41,889 bases of DNA from Saprospiraceae bacterium (GTDB lineage: Bacteria; Bacteroidota; Bacteroidia; Chitinophagales; Saprospiraceae), in assembly GCA_022841345.1 (NCBI GenBank), contig JALHRR010000041.1, positions 1-41,889 of the forward strand. Reading direction: 5' to 3'. A program made the position numbers and the translations under genes. Below are positions 7,468 to 14,174 of the stretch, piece after piece (position 1 is the first letter of the stretch; the number at the start of each line of letters is the position of its first letter). The notes below the pieces were generated by a model. It did no database searches, was not told the origin of the DNA, and was given only the letters and a program-made list of their open reading frames with translations.

Positions 7468-8186
7468 GTTTTAAATCTTGCTTCCTGATTTTTAAAATGA
7501 ACTGGTGACAACTCTATACCAGTAAAATCAAAGCCCATGTCGTAAGCAGCAATGCGGCTGCTGCCACTTCCTAAATGAGTATCCAGTATGTTGTCACCAG
7601 CATTTGCGTAATTGTCAAAAAGCCATTTGTAAAGCAGCACTGGTTTTTGTGTGGGATGTATCTTTTTTTCGTTCAGCTTTTTATTGCCTTGCATAATGTG
7701 GCCTTCTTTGAGGCTCTTACCTTGCATCATGCCGTTCCACATGTAGCGAATTAAACGAACGCTATCATGCAGGCTGCAGTACGCTTCTTCGCAATCAGAA
7801 AAAGAACTATCGCCGTTGACTTTATCCCAAATAATTCTACCAGTTCCAAAAATGTATTGGTAATAATTGCACCCCCAGATAATTTGATTTTCAGAAACAC
7901 GGAACAACTCAGTAAAATAATCTTCACCTGGCATCTTCCAGGTTTCAGTCACTGGGTAATCAATTCGCTTTACGCCTTTGTTAGAAACTTTTTTCCCGTA
8001 GTATTGCCGCTTTTCAGGGCCTGTAAAATATGGAGGGTCAACAACTGCCAACTTAAACTTTTTATCTGGCCAGCTTTTCATTATTGCGACAGCATCCCCG
8101 TGAATAGCCGTACTGCTGGCAACAGGGGGTTTACTGCTATGCATTGCTGACGAATCCGCTATGGTCATTTGTTGTTCTATCATCAT
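7434..8186 (-). CDS. DNA amino-methyltransferase (beta class), copy 1
   Basis: 250 residues. Catalytic DPPY at residues 50-53, a middle block with GEDYFTELFRVSENQIIWGCNYY, the KIHPTQKP motif, and the SAM-binding DTHLGSGSSRIAA near residue 205: motif IV before motif I, so beta class, modifying N6-adenine or N4-cytosine. The last ten residues (HVSKLRLANW) are identical to those of the neighbouring methyltransferase at 8261-8962, and the 47 bp around the stop codon are identical too. A 14-bp inverted repeat brackets the catalytic body (7421-7434 and 8110-8123). No cognate restriction enzyme is adjacent, which suits an anti-restriction role. ATG at 8186 or 8183. Confidence 0.9.
   Translation of the reverse strand: MMIEQQMTIADSSAMHSSKPPVASSTAIHGDAVAIMKSWPDKKFKLAVVDPPYFTGPEKRQYYGKKVSNKGVKRIDYPVTETWKMPGEDYFTELFRVSENQIIWGCNYYQYIFGTGRIIWDKVNGDSSFSDCEEAYCSLHDSVRLIRYMWNGMMQGKSLKEGHIMQGNKKLNEKKIHPTQKPVLLYKWLFDNYANAGDNILDTHLGSGSSRIAAYDMGFDFTGIELSPVHFKNQEARFKTHVSKLRLANW
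8110..8123. repeat. 14-bp inverted-repeat partner inside the 5' end of methyltransferase copy 1
   Basis: GTACTGCTGGCAAC, the reverse complement (13 of 14) of 7421-7434. The two arms enclose nearly all of the methyltransferase reading frame. The surrounding 17 bases (8108-8124) are identical to 8887-8903. Confidence 0.9.
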
Positions 8187-8247
8187 TTTTTCATTAAGCT
8201 ATTGAGTTGACGTAATTCTATTTAAGGCACATCAGTAAGCCCTGTTC

Positions 8248-8294
8248 GTTGCCAGCAATACTACCAGTTCGCTAACCGTAGCTTACTGACATGC
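8248..8294. repeat. 47-bp direct repeat, copy 2 (3' end of methyltransferase copy 2)
   Basis: Second copy of the 47-bp repeat, 827 bp from the first. Its outer 14 bases (GTTGCCAGCAATAC) recur in inverted orientation near the 5' end of each methyltransferase gene. Confidence 0.97.
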
Positions 8295-8962
8295 CTACGA
8301 TAGCGTTTCTCTTGTTTAGAGAAATATTCTTCTTCAATCTCAAATCCTGTAAAATCAAACCCTTGAACTTCACAAGCTATTCTACTGCTGCCGCTGCCGG
8401 TATGCGTATCTAAAATCTTATCACCGGGTTTAGCAAAATCGAAAAGGCATTGCTCATATAATTTTACCGGCTTTTGGTGTGGGTGTATTTTTTCAGTCTG
8501 TTCGCAAACGCAACATCCATTCCACATAAAGTCATATTCCATCAGCGGATATTTTGAAAAAGAAGTCCAGGCTAATTCACCGGCAGAGCCAAACTGTTTT
8601 TTTGCATCTTTTCCTTTTCGCCAATAAATCAAATTATTTGACGGCCGTAGATAATTCCAGTAGTAATTGCAGCCCCAAATAATTTGATTTTTACTAACCC
8701 TGAAAAGCTCATTAAAATATTCTTCACCAGGCGTTGAATTGTTGAAATTATTTCTGTGCTTATAATGCTTTGATTTTTTATCCTTCGACCAATTCTGTCC
8801 AATTCCAAAAGGCGGGTCAACTATTGCTAAATCAAAATATCCATCCGGGTAGCGTTTCATCCCGGCGACACAGTCCTCTAAAAAAACCGTACTGCTGGCA
8901 ACATTGGTATTGCAGCAAGTGGGGCTTGACGGAACCGCTATCATCATTTTATCTTTTATCAT
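8261..8962 (-). CDS. DNA amino-methyltransferase (beta class), copy 2
   Basis: 233 residues, paralogous to the gene at 7434-8186 but clearly diverged in the body. DPPF at residues 49-52, GEEYFNELFRVSKNQIIWGCNYY, KIHPHQKP, and DTHTGSGSSRIACE as the SAM motif. The DPPF variant and a different middle segment imply a different target sequence. Same terminal HVSKLRLANW and the same bracketing 14-bp inverted repeat (8248-8261 and 8889-8902). Likely role: methylation of phage DNA against host restriction. ATG 8962. Confidence 0.9.
   Translation of the reverse strand: MIKDKMMIAVPSSPTCCNTNVASSTVFLEDCVAGMKRYPDGYFDLAIVDPPFGIGQNWSKDKKSKHYKHRNNFNNSTPGEEYFNELFRVSKNQIIWGCNYYWNYLRPSNNLIYWRKGKDAKKQFGSAGELAWTSFSKYPLMEYDFMWNGCCVCEQTEKIHPHQKPVKLYEQCLFDFAKPGDKILDTHTGSGSSRIACEVQGFDFTGFEIEEEYFSKQEKRYRRHVSKLRLANW
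8889..8902. repeat. 14-bp inverted-repeat partner inside the 5' end of methyltransferase copy 2
   Basis: GTACTGCTGGCAAC, identical to 8110-8123 and inverted relative to 8248-8261. It encodes part of the shared VASST segment ahead of the catalytic domain. Confidence 0.9.
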
Positions 8963-8988
8963 ATATAGAATATTTAGCTACCAAGCAG

Positions 8989-9034
8989 ACGGATTTCTAT
9001 TTCCCCACCTGCTTCAATACCCGAACCGTTAGTG
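8989..9034. repeat. Cassette-junction element e3 after the HNH gene
   Basis: Read on the minus strand, this spacer begins CACTAACGGTTCGGGTATTG and shares 17 identical bases (9015-9031 = 9464-9480) with the spacer after the C5 methyltransferase. It also overlaps a hairpin: AAGCAGACGG (8983-8992) against CCACCTGCTT (9005-9014), with 8 of 10 pairs. Confidence 0.7.
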
Positions 9035-9040
9035 GCAAGG

Positions 9041-9325
9041 CTAACGACCCTCATACTGCCACATAACTGCATTACAATAATTGTGTACTGCACCTTCCGT
9101 CATTCCTGTATCGTGGTTATGTTGCAAATGAATTGGATATTGTAAAAAGTTTTGTGGAAACAACTTCCAATTTATATTTTTATCTTTTATGTGTTGTGGA
9201 GCTTCTTCATTTAAAGAGCATCCGCAATAATAACACAAACCTTTTTGTTTTTCAATATATTGCAACCTAACCGCTTTCCTTTCGGTGTAATGCAGTTTTG
9301 TGTAATCAACTGGCAATTTATACAT
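9041..9325 (-). CDS. HNH endonuclease (recombination endonuclease VII-like)
   Basis: 94 residues. A zinc knuckle CYYCGCSLNEEAPQ is followed by the nuclease signature IHLQHNHDTGMTEGAVHNYCN, where the H-N-H-D core and a second Cys match small phage HNH nucleases of the endonuclease VII/HNH type. Such proteins cleave or nick DNA; they serve as homing enzymes, packaging nucleases or host-DNA nickases. It sits between methyltransferase genes in the cassette-like array with its own 5' and 3' junction spacers. ATG 9325. Confidence 0.85.
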   Translation of the reverse strand: MYKLPVDYTKLHYTERKAVRLQYIEKQKGLCYYCGCSLNEEAPQHIKDKNINWKLFPQNFLQYPIHLQHNHDTGMTEGAVHNYCNAVMWQYEGR

Positions 9326-9351
9326 ATTTCAATTTTTGTGAGAAGCACTGC

Positions 9352-9483
9352 ACCTAACAAGGTATTGCCAAAAGCAGGGCATTCTCGGTTAATTAATCTT
9401 TTGTACTTCTATTGGGCATTTGTGCAAGGTTGAAACTTTCTGCTTCCAAAACCGTGCCTTCGGCAATACCCGAACCGTTAAAT
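9352..9483 (-). other. attC-like recombination site between C5 methyltransferase and HNH genes
   Basis: On the minus strand, after the methyltransferase stop, ATTTAAC (9483-9477, fits RYYYAAC) is followed by GGTATTGCC, a 90-base middle, its exact inverse GGCAATACC, and GTTAGGT (9358-9352, fits GTTRRRY). The inverted arms extend imperfectly to about 15 of 20. Total length 132 bp, within the attC range, and the order gene-stop, RYYYAAC, GTTRRRY, next gene is that of integron cassettes. The arm spacers (2 and 6 nt) are not textbook, and no integrase is present, so this is a resemblance and not a proven site. There is no open frame in it. Confidence 0.45.
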
Positions 9484-9490
9484 GCAATGG

Positions 9491-10258
9491 CTACCAGTCC
9501 GTAAACAATGACGGCTGATCGGTTTTGGCGTTTATAATATTCCTTGCACAATTCAATATTTCCAGTCCAATTTCAGGATCAACACAGTTTCTTAATATCT
9601 TATCCTTTCTTGTTTTCAAACTCACATTTGAAATATCAAACCCGAAATGCGGCTGTGTACTTTTAATGTTTACAATGTCGCCATCATAGGTTTTGCGCTT
9701 CCTTTTGGTATTCTGTGCAATAATGTTCTGTATCTGTTTTGGCGGATTTCTTTTGTCCGTTGTTCTGATTTTGAAATTGCACCAGAATAAATGCCTGTTG
9801 AATTGCTGTGCAGCCAATCCAGGTATTATCAAACCCTCATTGCCGTAGTAAGGAATTACGTTTTCAACACAGAATTTGCCTTTGAAAAATGTGTTTAGAA
9901 AAACTATTTCTTCATACAATCCAAAGTCAGGATAACGAACCCTGTTGAAGTTTACATTCATTCTCGTATGAGTAGTGCAAGGGAAGCTGCTCCAAACAAA
10001 ATCAAATTCTGAATAATGGTCTAAAAGGTATTGATGAGCATCACCTACAATCACTTCATCTTCGGGAAAATGCTGTTTGTAAATGGATGCAATTTCAGGA
10101 TCAAGTTCAACGGCTGTTACTTTGACGTTGTTCCAGTTCTTACGATTGCCTCCAATGCCACAGTACAGATTAAGCACCCGCAACGGCTTATAACAGTCGC
10201 TTTGCAAAAGCAAGGCGGACGTTCTGCCATTGTGCGATATATCATTATTCAGCTTCAT
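9491..10258 (-). CDS. C5 DNA cytosine methyltransferase
   Basis: 255 residues. Motif I VLNLYCGIGGNRKNW (residues ~28-42), motif II VTAVELDPE, motif III VGDAHQYL, motif IV SSFPCTTHTRMN with the catalytic Pro-Cys, motif VI FCVENVIPYY. It forms 5-methylcytosine through a covalent Cys intermediate. It is shorter than bacterial enzymes, with a small C-terminal target-recognition part, as is common in phages. The gene starts at ATG 10258 after a spacer resembling those elsewhere in the array (GAAGGCAAGGTTTTAGAA), which marks it as a probable cassette. No restriction partner is seen nearby. Confidence 0.88.
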   Translation of the reverse strand: MKLNNDISHNGRTSALLLQSDCYKPLRVLNLYCGIGGNRKNWNNVKVTAVELDPEIASIYKQHFPEDEVIVGDAHQYLLDHYSEFDFVWSSFPCTTHTRMNVNFNRVRYPDFGLYEEIVFLNTFFKGKFCVENVIPYYGNEGLIIPGLAAQQFNRHLFWCNFKIRTTDKRNPPKQIQNIIAQNTKRKRKTYDGDIVNIKSTQPHFGFDISNVSLKTRKDKILRNCVDPEIGLEILNCARNIINAKTDQPSLFTDW

Positions 10259-10271
10259 TTCAAATTGTGAT

Positions 10272-10410
10272 CTTTAGTTTTCTAAAACCTTGCCTTCGCA
10301 AAGCATTAACGTTAGGCAAAATGCCGCTGGCCAACTCACTAAGGCTTTTCAGCGGTCGCAGCCAAACAACCGGGAGCCTTCACCACCGGCTGGTTGGTAA
10401 ATGACAGAGG
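10272..10410. other. Cassette-junction spacer e1 with hairpins upstream of the C5 methyltransferase
   Basis: No open frame. On the minus strand GCCTAACGTTAATGCTTTGC (from 10317) resembles the start of the other cassette junctions, and GAAGGCAAGGTTTTAGAA matches GAAGGCACGGTTTTGGAA in the spacer after the same gene. Two hairpins precede it: CCGCTG (10323-10328) / CAGCGG (10349-10354), and an imperfect 12-bp stem CCAAACAACCGG (10362-10373) / CCGGCTGGTTGG (10385-10396). It could be a decayed recombination site or an operon-end structure. Confidence 0.45.
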
Positions 10411-10686
10411 TCAGAAGGGGAGCCCTTGAGGATCGCCCTGTGCTGTCGCAGCAGCCTCACCAGGTTTCCAGGTATCAACTGCAGCGTAAATCTTGCCGCC
10501 CTTGCTGTTCAGTAGCTGCAATTTAATCTGCTTCTTTTTCTTGTACTCTGTCAACAAATGCGGGTTAGCCTTCAGCCATTCATACAAATCATTCGGCGTA
10601 ATGATCATCGTGCCTAAAACAAAGTCAGGTGCTTTGTCATTTTTTGGGAAGAAACGTATTCCTTCCGGTAATATTTGGTCTGCCAT
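10411..10686 (-). CDS. Hypothetical protein, 91 aa, recombination operon
   Basis: Not recognised with certainty. From ATG 10686 it reads MADQILPEGIRFFPKNDKAP, then a helical TPNDLYEWLKANPHLLTEY and a basic strand-rich segment KKKKQIKLQLLNSKGGKIYA, ending in an Ala/Gln/Gly-rich tail closed by GLPF. The tail resembles those of single-strand DNA-binding proteins, and the gene lies in the RecT operon, so a role at single-stranded DNA is possible but inferred. The frame is open further upstream (to 10836), but that extension is Thr/Ile-rich and non-conserved in look, so ATG 10686 is preferred. Confidence 0.6.
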   Translation of the reverse strand: MADQILPEGIRFFPKNDKAPDFVLGTMIITPNDLYEWLKANPHLLTEYKKKKQIKLQLLNSKGGKIYAAVDTWKPGEAAATAQGDPQGLPF

Positions 10687-10697
10687 GTTATTATATT

Positions 10698-10717
10698 GCG
10701 CATACCGGCGCATACGG
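10698..10717. repeat. Tandem 10-bp repeat in the leader of the 91-aa gene
   Basis: GCGCATACCG followed by GCGCATACGG, in the 82-base spacer just before ATG 10686. It may be a protein-binding site; too short to say more. Confidence 0.5.
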
Positions 10718-10768
10718 TTTAGCCCCCACTCACGATTGAACGTCACTGCCTGGCAGGTGGGGAAGGTG

Positions 10769-11146
10769 TTAATACTTGTAATTATCGTCGTCGTCGTAAT
10801 CATAGTCATAATCAAATTGATCCTGCCACCTTTCATTTTCGTACTGCTTCAGCATAGCAATCTCTTTAATTGTACGATCTTGTTCATCCTTTGCCTTAAT
10901 CCTCTTACATTCATCTTCAAACAGGCGCATCTTAAATTGACCGTCCGATCTGTTAGCGGCTGACTGCTTTGCCGTTTTATATTGACCTACTGCTTTATCT
11001 GCTAATCTCTGGCAGTTCTTACGGGCTTCGTCGATCTCTTGCATAGTTAATCCATTGTCGTTTTCCAGAGACATTGATGCCTCAAAATGAGAATAGTCAT
11101 AACTTAGCATCACTTTTACTGATGCGTTTTTAATTTTTGTTTCCAT
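10769..11146 (-). CDS. Hypothetical protein with acidic tail, 125 aa, recombination operon
   Basis: Not assigned. Residues 1-30 form a beta-like start (KNASVKVMLSYDYSHFEASM) and 33-100 look like continuous charged helix, probably coiled coil (QEIDEARKNCQRLADKAVGQ). The last fourteen residues are Asp/Tyr-rich (YDYDYDDDD). Such acidic tails occur in proteins that contact replication or recombination partners. Proteins of this layout sit beside RecT-like genes in Bacteroidota phages, and that is where this one lies. ATG 11146; overlaps the 66-aa gene upstream by 17 bases. Confidence 0.65.
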   Translation of the reverse strand: METKIKNASVKVMLSYDYSHFEASMSLENDNGLTMQEIDEARKNCQRLADKAVGQYKTAKQSAANRSDGQFKMRLFEDECKRIKAKDEQDRTIKEIAMLKQYENERWQDQFDYDYDYDDDDNYKY

Positions 11147-11330
11147 TGTATGTTGTTTTAGAAGTTATTAATTGTACCCGTTCTTGGCTGTTGAGTCCGA
11201 AGGAATTGATATGATAAGCGTTTAATGCCCGGTAATAAATCTTGTCAGTGATCTTAAATACAATATACTCAATACCAAGCATAATAAACCTATCCCCGAC
11301 CTCTAACATATATGCTCTGATGATTTCCAT
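11130..11330 (-). CDS. Hypothetical protein, 66 aa
   Basis: From ATG 11330 it starts MEIIRAYMLEVGDRFIMLGI. The pattern 'GDRF...I..I...VFKITDKIYY' suggests a small beta-barrel, as in many phage early proteins. It begins one base after the stop of the upstream 60-aa gene. The frame is open upstream to 11435, but that part is Arg-rich and overlaps another gene. Function unknown. Confidence 0.55.
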   Translation of the reverse strand: MEIIRAYMLEVGDRFIMLGIEYIVFKITDKIYYRALNAYHINSFGLNSQERVQLITSKTTYNGNKN

Positions 11331-11331
11331 G

Positions 11332-11510
11332 TTACTTGACATTAACCAAAGCCCTGAGATGTTTCTTCGCCTCCTCAAACGCCTTCGGGTCTTCGCAAGG
11401 TATAGCCTCCATTTCTTCAAGGTAAATCCTTGCATGAGCCCACGTCACCTTACATCCTTCAAACTGAATGATGGCTCTTGCGAGTAGTTCGCCGAGGCGT
11501 TGGGAGTAGG

Positions 11511-11514
<4 letters not shown>
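11332..11514 (-). CDS. Hypothetical protein, 60 aa
   Basis: MTYSQRLGELLARAIIQFEG, then an acidic helical second half (IYLEEMEAIPCEDPKAFEEA). Soluble and all-helical in appearance. It is coupled by ATGA to the Ala-rich gene upstream and by TAACATG to the next gene, so it clearly belongs to the recombination operon. Function unknown. Confidence 0.6.
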
Positions 11515-12062
<548 letters not shown>

Positions 12063-12084
12063 GTTGTTTATTTTAAAAGGTTAT

Positions 12085-12357
12085 TTACTTCGGCCATGCG
12101 TCTTCGGTTTCGGTGATACATTTGCGGAGAAGGGAGATTCGTTCCGATGATCCAGCGAATAAAAAAGCACCGTCATCTTCATACTTTTTTTTCGCATATA
12201 ATTCAGGTAACATCTCTTTAAAATTGCCAAACCGATTATCATTATCTAAGTCAATACCAAAGCACGTTTCAGCAATAGGGCAAAACCATTTCAACGATCT
12301 TCCCTCCGCCAGCATAATCATATATGCCATGTGCCTTTGTTGCTTTGTTAGTTTCAT
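12085..12357 (-). CDS. Hypothetical protein, 90 aa
   Basis: Soluble, helical start (KLTKQQRHMAYMIMLAEGRS), one CPIAETCFGI segment that could bind metal, then acidic/basic stretches. Directly downstream of the RecT-like gene with ATGA overlap, so it belongs to the same transcript. Not recognised beyond that. Confidence 0.62.
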   Translation of the reverse strand: MKLTKQQRHMAYMIMLAEGRSLKWFCPIAETCFGIDLDNDNRFGNFKEMLPELYAKKKYEDDGAFLFAGSSERISLLRKCITETEDAWPK

Positions 12358-13070
12358 TTGATTTTATTTTCTTGTTGTTTAAACATTTCTTTCAGTTTCG
12401 GATCATCGTCAACCGTTGGCCTGTTACCAGTGTAAAGCTCCATCAGCTTGCCCTTTGTCTCACACGCATTCACAGCAGTCTGCCATGCGGGGTAGTAGTC
12501 GGCGGTTGCCCCGGGAATTAGTTCGTGAATAGTGATCTTGATGTCTTTGGGGTCGGGGCCGGATAATACTTCAGCGGTGGTGTCTTCGGTCTTAACCTGC
12601 TCCATTTCTTCAGGTGTATAAACCGGGCCAGCGAATATATCAGGGCAGAACCATTTCACGCCGTTGCTGATTGCTCTGGCAAAGAGCATATTTTTAGGGA
12701 ATTTATCAATGTTTTTTGTCCCTGCTTTCTTCGCATCTTCAATCGTAAAAGTGCTATTGCCGAGTAGCTCCTTGCCCTGATAAAAATCAATAGAGCACAT
12801 TTTTTCCGATTGCTCTTTTACCCGATAATCATATTTGCCGCTGCCTTTGATACTGGAGGCAATCAACCCGGCACCGATTGTAGGCTTACCCTGAATAATA
12901 TGGATGCCGCTGATAGATGCAAAGGGAGGGATGCCTATTTCGGCCCCGGCCTGTATCTTAACTACTGCCTGTGCAGCGGTCTTAATATCCGGGAACATCC
13001 CCGATTCGGCAAAGGCTTTACCAATGCTCATAATTTCTGTCGTGGTGATCGTAGCAAGTTCTTGTTTCAT
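12354..13070 (-). CDS. recT: RecT-family single-strand annealing protein
   Basis: 238 residues. GMFPDIKTAAQAVVKIQAGA, GIPPFASISGIHIIQGKPTI, YRVKEQSEKMCSIDFYQGKE, SFTIEDAKKAGTKN, FPKNMLFARAISNGVKWFCP and FAGPVYTPEE follow the order seen in the RecT-like proteins of Bacteroidota phages. It anneals complementary single strands and supports recombination-dependent replication; normally partnered by an exonuclease, for which the VRR-NUC protein at 5768-6367 is the only nearby candidate and an unusual one. First gene of the minus-strand recombination operon; its promoter region holds a -7-like element and an 18-bp dyad operator. Confidence 0.85.
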   Translation of the reverse strand: MKQELATITTTEIMSIGKAFAESGMFPDIKTAAQAVVKIQAGAEIGIPPFASISGIHIIQGKPTIGAGLIASSIKGSGKYDYRVKEQSEKMCSIDFYQGKELLGNSTFTIEDAKKAGTKNIDKFPKNMLFARAISNGVKWFCPDIFAGPVYTPEEMEQVKTEDTTAEVLSGPDPKDIKITIHELIPGATADYYPAWQTAVNACETKGKLMELYTGNRPTVDDDPKLKEMFKQQENKIK

Positions 13071-13098
13071 TTTGTAATAATTTAGAAAGCAATATTAA

Positions 13099-13116
13099 GT
13101 AACGTAAACGACACTA
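13099..13116. promoter_or_regulatory. Operator O1 in the divergent RecT/regulator promoter region
   Basis: GTAACGTAAACGACACTA, 16 of 18 identical to O2 at 13383-13400 and internally dyad-like (GTnnCGT..ACGnnAC). It lies two bases past a -7-like TATTTTG read on the minus strand (13124-13118) and 28 bases before the RecT start codon. Probable binding site for the HTH protein encoded next to it. Confidence 0.6.
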
Positions 13117-13117
13117 C

Positions 13118-13124
13118 CAAAATA
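13118..13124 (-). promoter_or_regulatory. Candidate -7 promoter element for the RecT operon
   Basis: TATTTTG on the minus strand, close to the Bacteroidota TAnnTTTG consensus but one base short. I could not identify a convincing -33 element. Support comes from matching placement at O2. Confidence 0.35.
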
Positions 13125-13173
13125 TTTTTATAAAAGTATCGAAAAAGTTACTAACTTGCCTCAAAAATAATGT

Positions 13174-13371
13174 ATGAAGGCAAAAGACATGACAGTAGCG
13201 GAGTACGCTAATTTAAGGGGTATTACCCCTGGCGCAGTCCGAAAGGCTATAATGATGGGTCATAATTTACCCGGTGTGATCAGTAGGCGTACTTTCGGAA
13301 AGTCGCACGTACTAAGGGTTTCGGCAAGTTTGCAACGTTGTGGCAATAATAGTTCAAAAAAAGTTGCCTGA
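13174..13371 (+). CDS. Mini helix-turn-helix regulator, 65 aa
   Basis: Residues 5-45 (DMTVAEYANLRGITPGAVRK, then KSHVLRV after a basic loop) match the MerR/excisionase-type winged HTH used by small phage regulators; the C-terminus is short and polar. It lies between two copies of an 18-bp dyad operator, diverging from the RecT operon and preceding the plus-strand block, the position expected of an early switch protein. Could also act as an excisionase-like factor, but there is no integrase. ATG 13174. Confidence 0.7.
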   Translation: MKAKDMTVAEYANLRGITPGAVRKAIMMGHNLPGVISRRTFGKSHVLRVSASLQRCGNNSSKKVA

Positions 13372-13372
13372 A

Positions 13373-13378
13373 TATTTG
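13373..13378 (+). promoter_or_regulatory. Candidate -7 promoter element for the plus-strand block
   Basis: TATTTG followed by GTAG, matching the sequence placed before O1 in the opposite direction. O2 begins four bases downstream. Confidence 0.35.
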
Positions 13379-13382
13379 GTAG

Positions 13383-13400
13383 GTAACGCAAACGATACTA
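13383..13400. promoter_or_regulatory. Operator O2 upstream of the plus-strand block
   Basis: GTAACGCAAACGATACTA, 16 of 18 identical to O1. Its inner edge is 28 bases before the next start codon (13429), the same distance as O1 from the RecT start, so both likely act the same way on two transcription units. Confidence 0.6.
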
Positions 13401-13428
13401 AATTTGATTTATCAAAAACGGTAAAACA

Positions 13429-13779
13429 ATGACAACTTTAAAGACAAACTTATTTAAACCTGGCGACCGGGTGCTTATTGACATATGGGGTTCATATACT
13501 GAAAAAGTAAACTGTACCGTCCCTGGTACTATTATTTTTCTTGAAAAGAATCAGTATTATGTTTGTCCTGATTTTCTATCTCCTTGTTACGTGTGGCATC
13601 ATTGTGTAATTGCTGAGCCAGAAAGTTCCGTTCCTTTATATTATTTAATAAATACCGATGATGGTTCCGGTAATGATGACGGAATTATTTCAAAGCGCAG
13701 GATGTGTCATAACGATGCAATTTTATCAAATCAGCGTCTTGAGGGGTCTGGCAAGATGTGGGTTATTAGCCATAAATAA
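13429..13779 (+). CDS. Hypothetical protein, 116 aa
   Basis: First gene after O2. FKPGDRVLIDIWGSYTEKV and GTIIFLEKNQYYVCPDF suggest a small SH3/KOW-like beta-barrel in the N-terminal half; the C-terminal half is polar with Cys and His (KRRMCHNDA). No signal peptide. Such barrels are frequent in phage early proteins that contact host machinery. Function unknown. Confidence 0.65.
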   Translation: MTTLKTNLFKPGDRVLIDIWGSYTEKVNCTVPGTIIFLEKNQYYVCPDFLSPCYVWHHCVIAEPESSVPLYYLINTDDGSGNDDGIISKRRMCHNDAILSNQRLEGSGKMWVISHK

Positions 13780-13785
13780 TTAACC

Positions 13786-13962
13786 ATGAAATACCTCCTT
13801 CTCATACTCCTCCTCACCTCCTGCCGATATCAGTGGGTTGCTACTGAAAGCAAGATCAGTACGGTGAAAGACAGGATAGTAATAACCCCAACAGGTAACC
13901 CCCGGCCTATTGGTGACACAACAGTAACGGGGATTGTTATAAGTAAAAAACGGGTAAGATGA
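13786..13962 (+). CDS. Small lipoprotein, 58 aa
   Basis: A short gene: MKYLLLILLLTSC is a lipoprotein signal peptide whose lipobox (LTSC) puts Cys at residue 13; the rest is a short polar and strand-like peptide rich in Thr, Ile and Val ending in KKRVR. It would be anchored in a membrane facing the periplasm. A small early lipoprotein could serve superinfection exclusion, as in other phages, but this is only inference. Starts seven bases after the previous stop and overlaps the next gene as ATGA. Confidence 0.65.
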   Translation: MKYLLLILLLTSCRYQWVATESKISTVKDRIVITPTGNPRPIGDTTVTGIVISKKRVR

Positions 13963-14174
13963 CTAACGGTACTGATCCAGCAATGGGTTACGGGTTTACA
14001 ACAGCAGACGGGCAAAGCCATGTTGATTGCCCCGGCCTCAGCAAACGAGAATACTTTGCTTCGATGGCAATGCAGGGATGTTTGGCGAGCGGGTTTGAAA
14101 CGACAATGGATAAGCACGCAGAATCTGCCGTTACTGCCGCCGATGCCCTAATCAAAGCCTTAAACAATGACTGA
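13959..14174 (+). CDS. Hypothetical protein, 71 aa (GLSKREYFAxMAMQG type)
   Basis: Carries GLSKREYFASMAMQGCLASG and ends in AADALIKALN, a recurrent pattern in small phage and prophage proteins of Gram-negative hosts with no known function. Soluble and helical in its second half. ATGA overlap with the lipoprotein gene and an 8-base overlap with the next gene. Confidence 0.7.
   Translation: MTNGTDPAMGYGFTTADGQSHVDCPGLSKREYFASMAMQGCLASGFETTMDKHAESAVTAADALIKALNND

Noticed and set aside
7421-8902. Insertion sequence or transposon bounded by the 14-bp inverted repeats
   Set aside because: No transposase frame lies between the repeats and no target-site duplication is visible; they enclose only methyltransferase sequence.
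10687-10836. Extended start of the 91-aa recombination-operon gene
   Set aside because: The extension is Thr/Ile/Met-rich, overlaps the upstream coding sequence and includes a tandem repeat that looks like a leader element.
13830-14117. Minus-strand 95-aa frame opposite the small lipoprotein gene
   Set aside because: Antisense shadow: the plus-strand genes there have coupled starts and stops and a clear lipobox.
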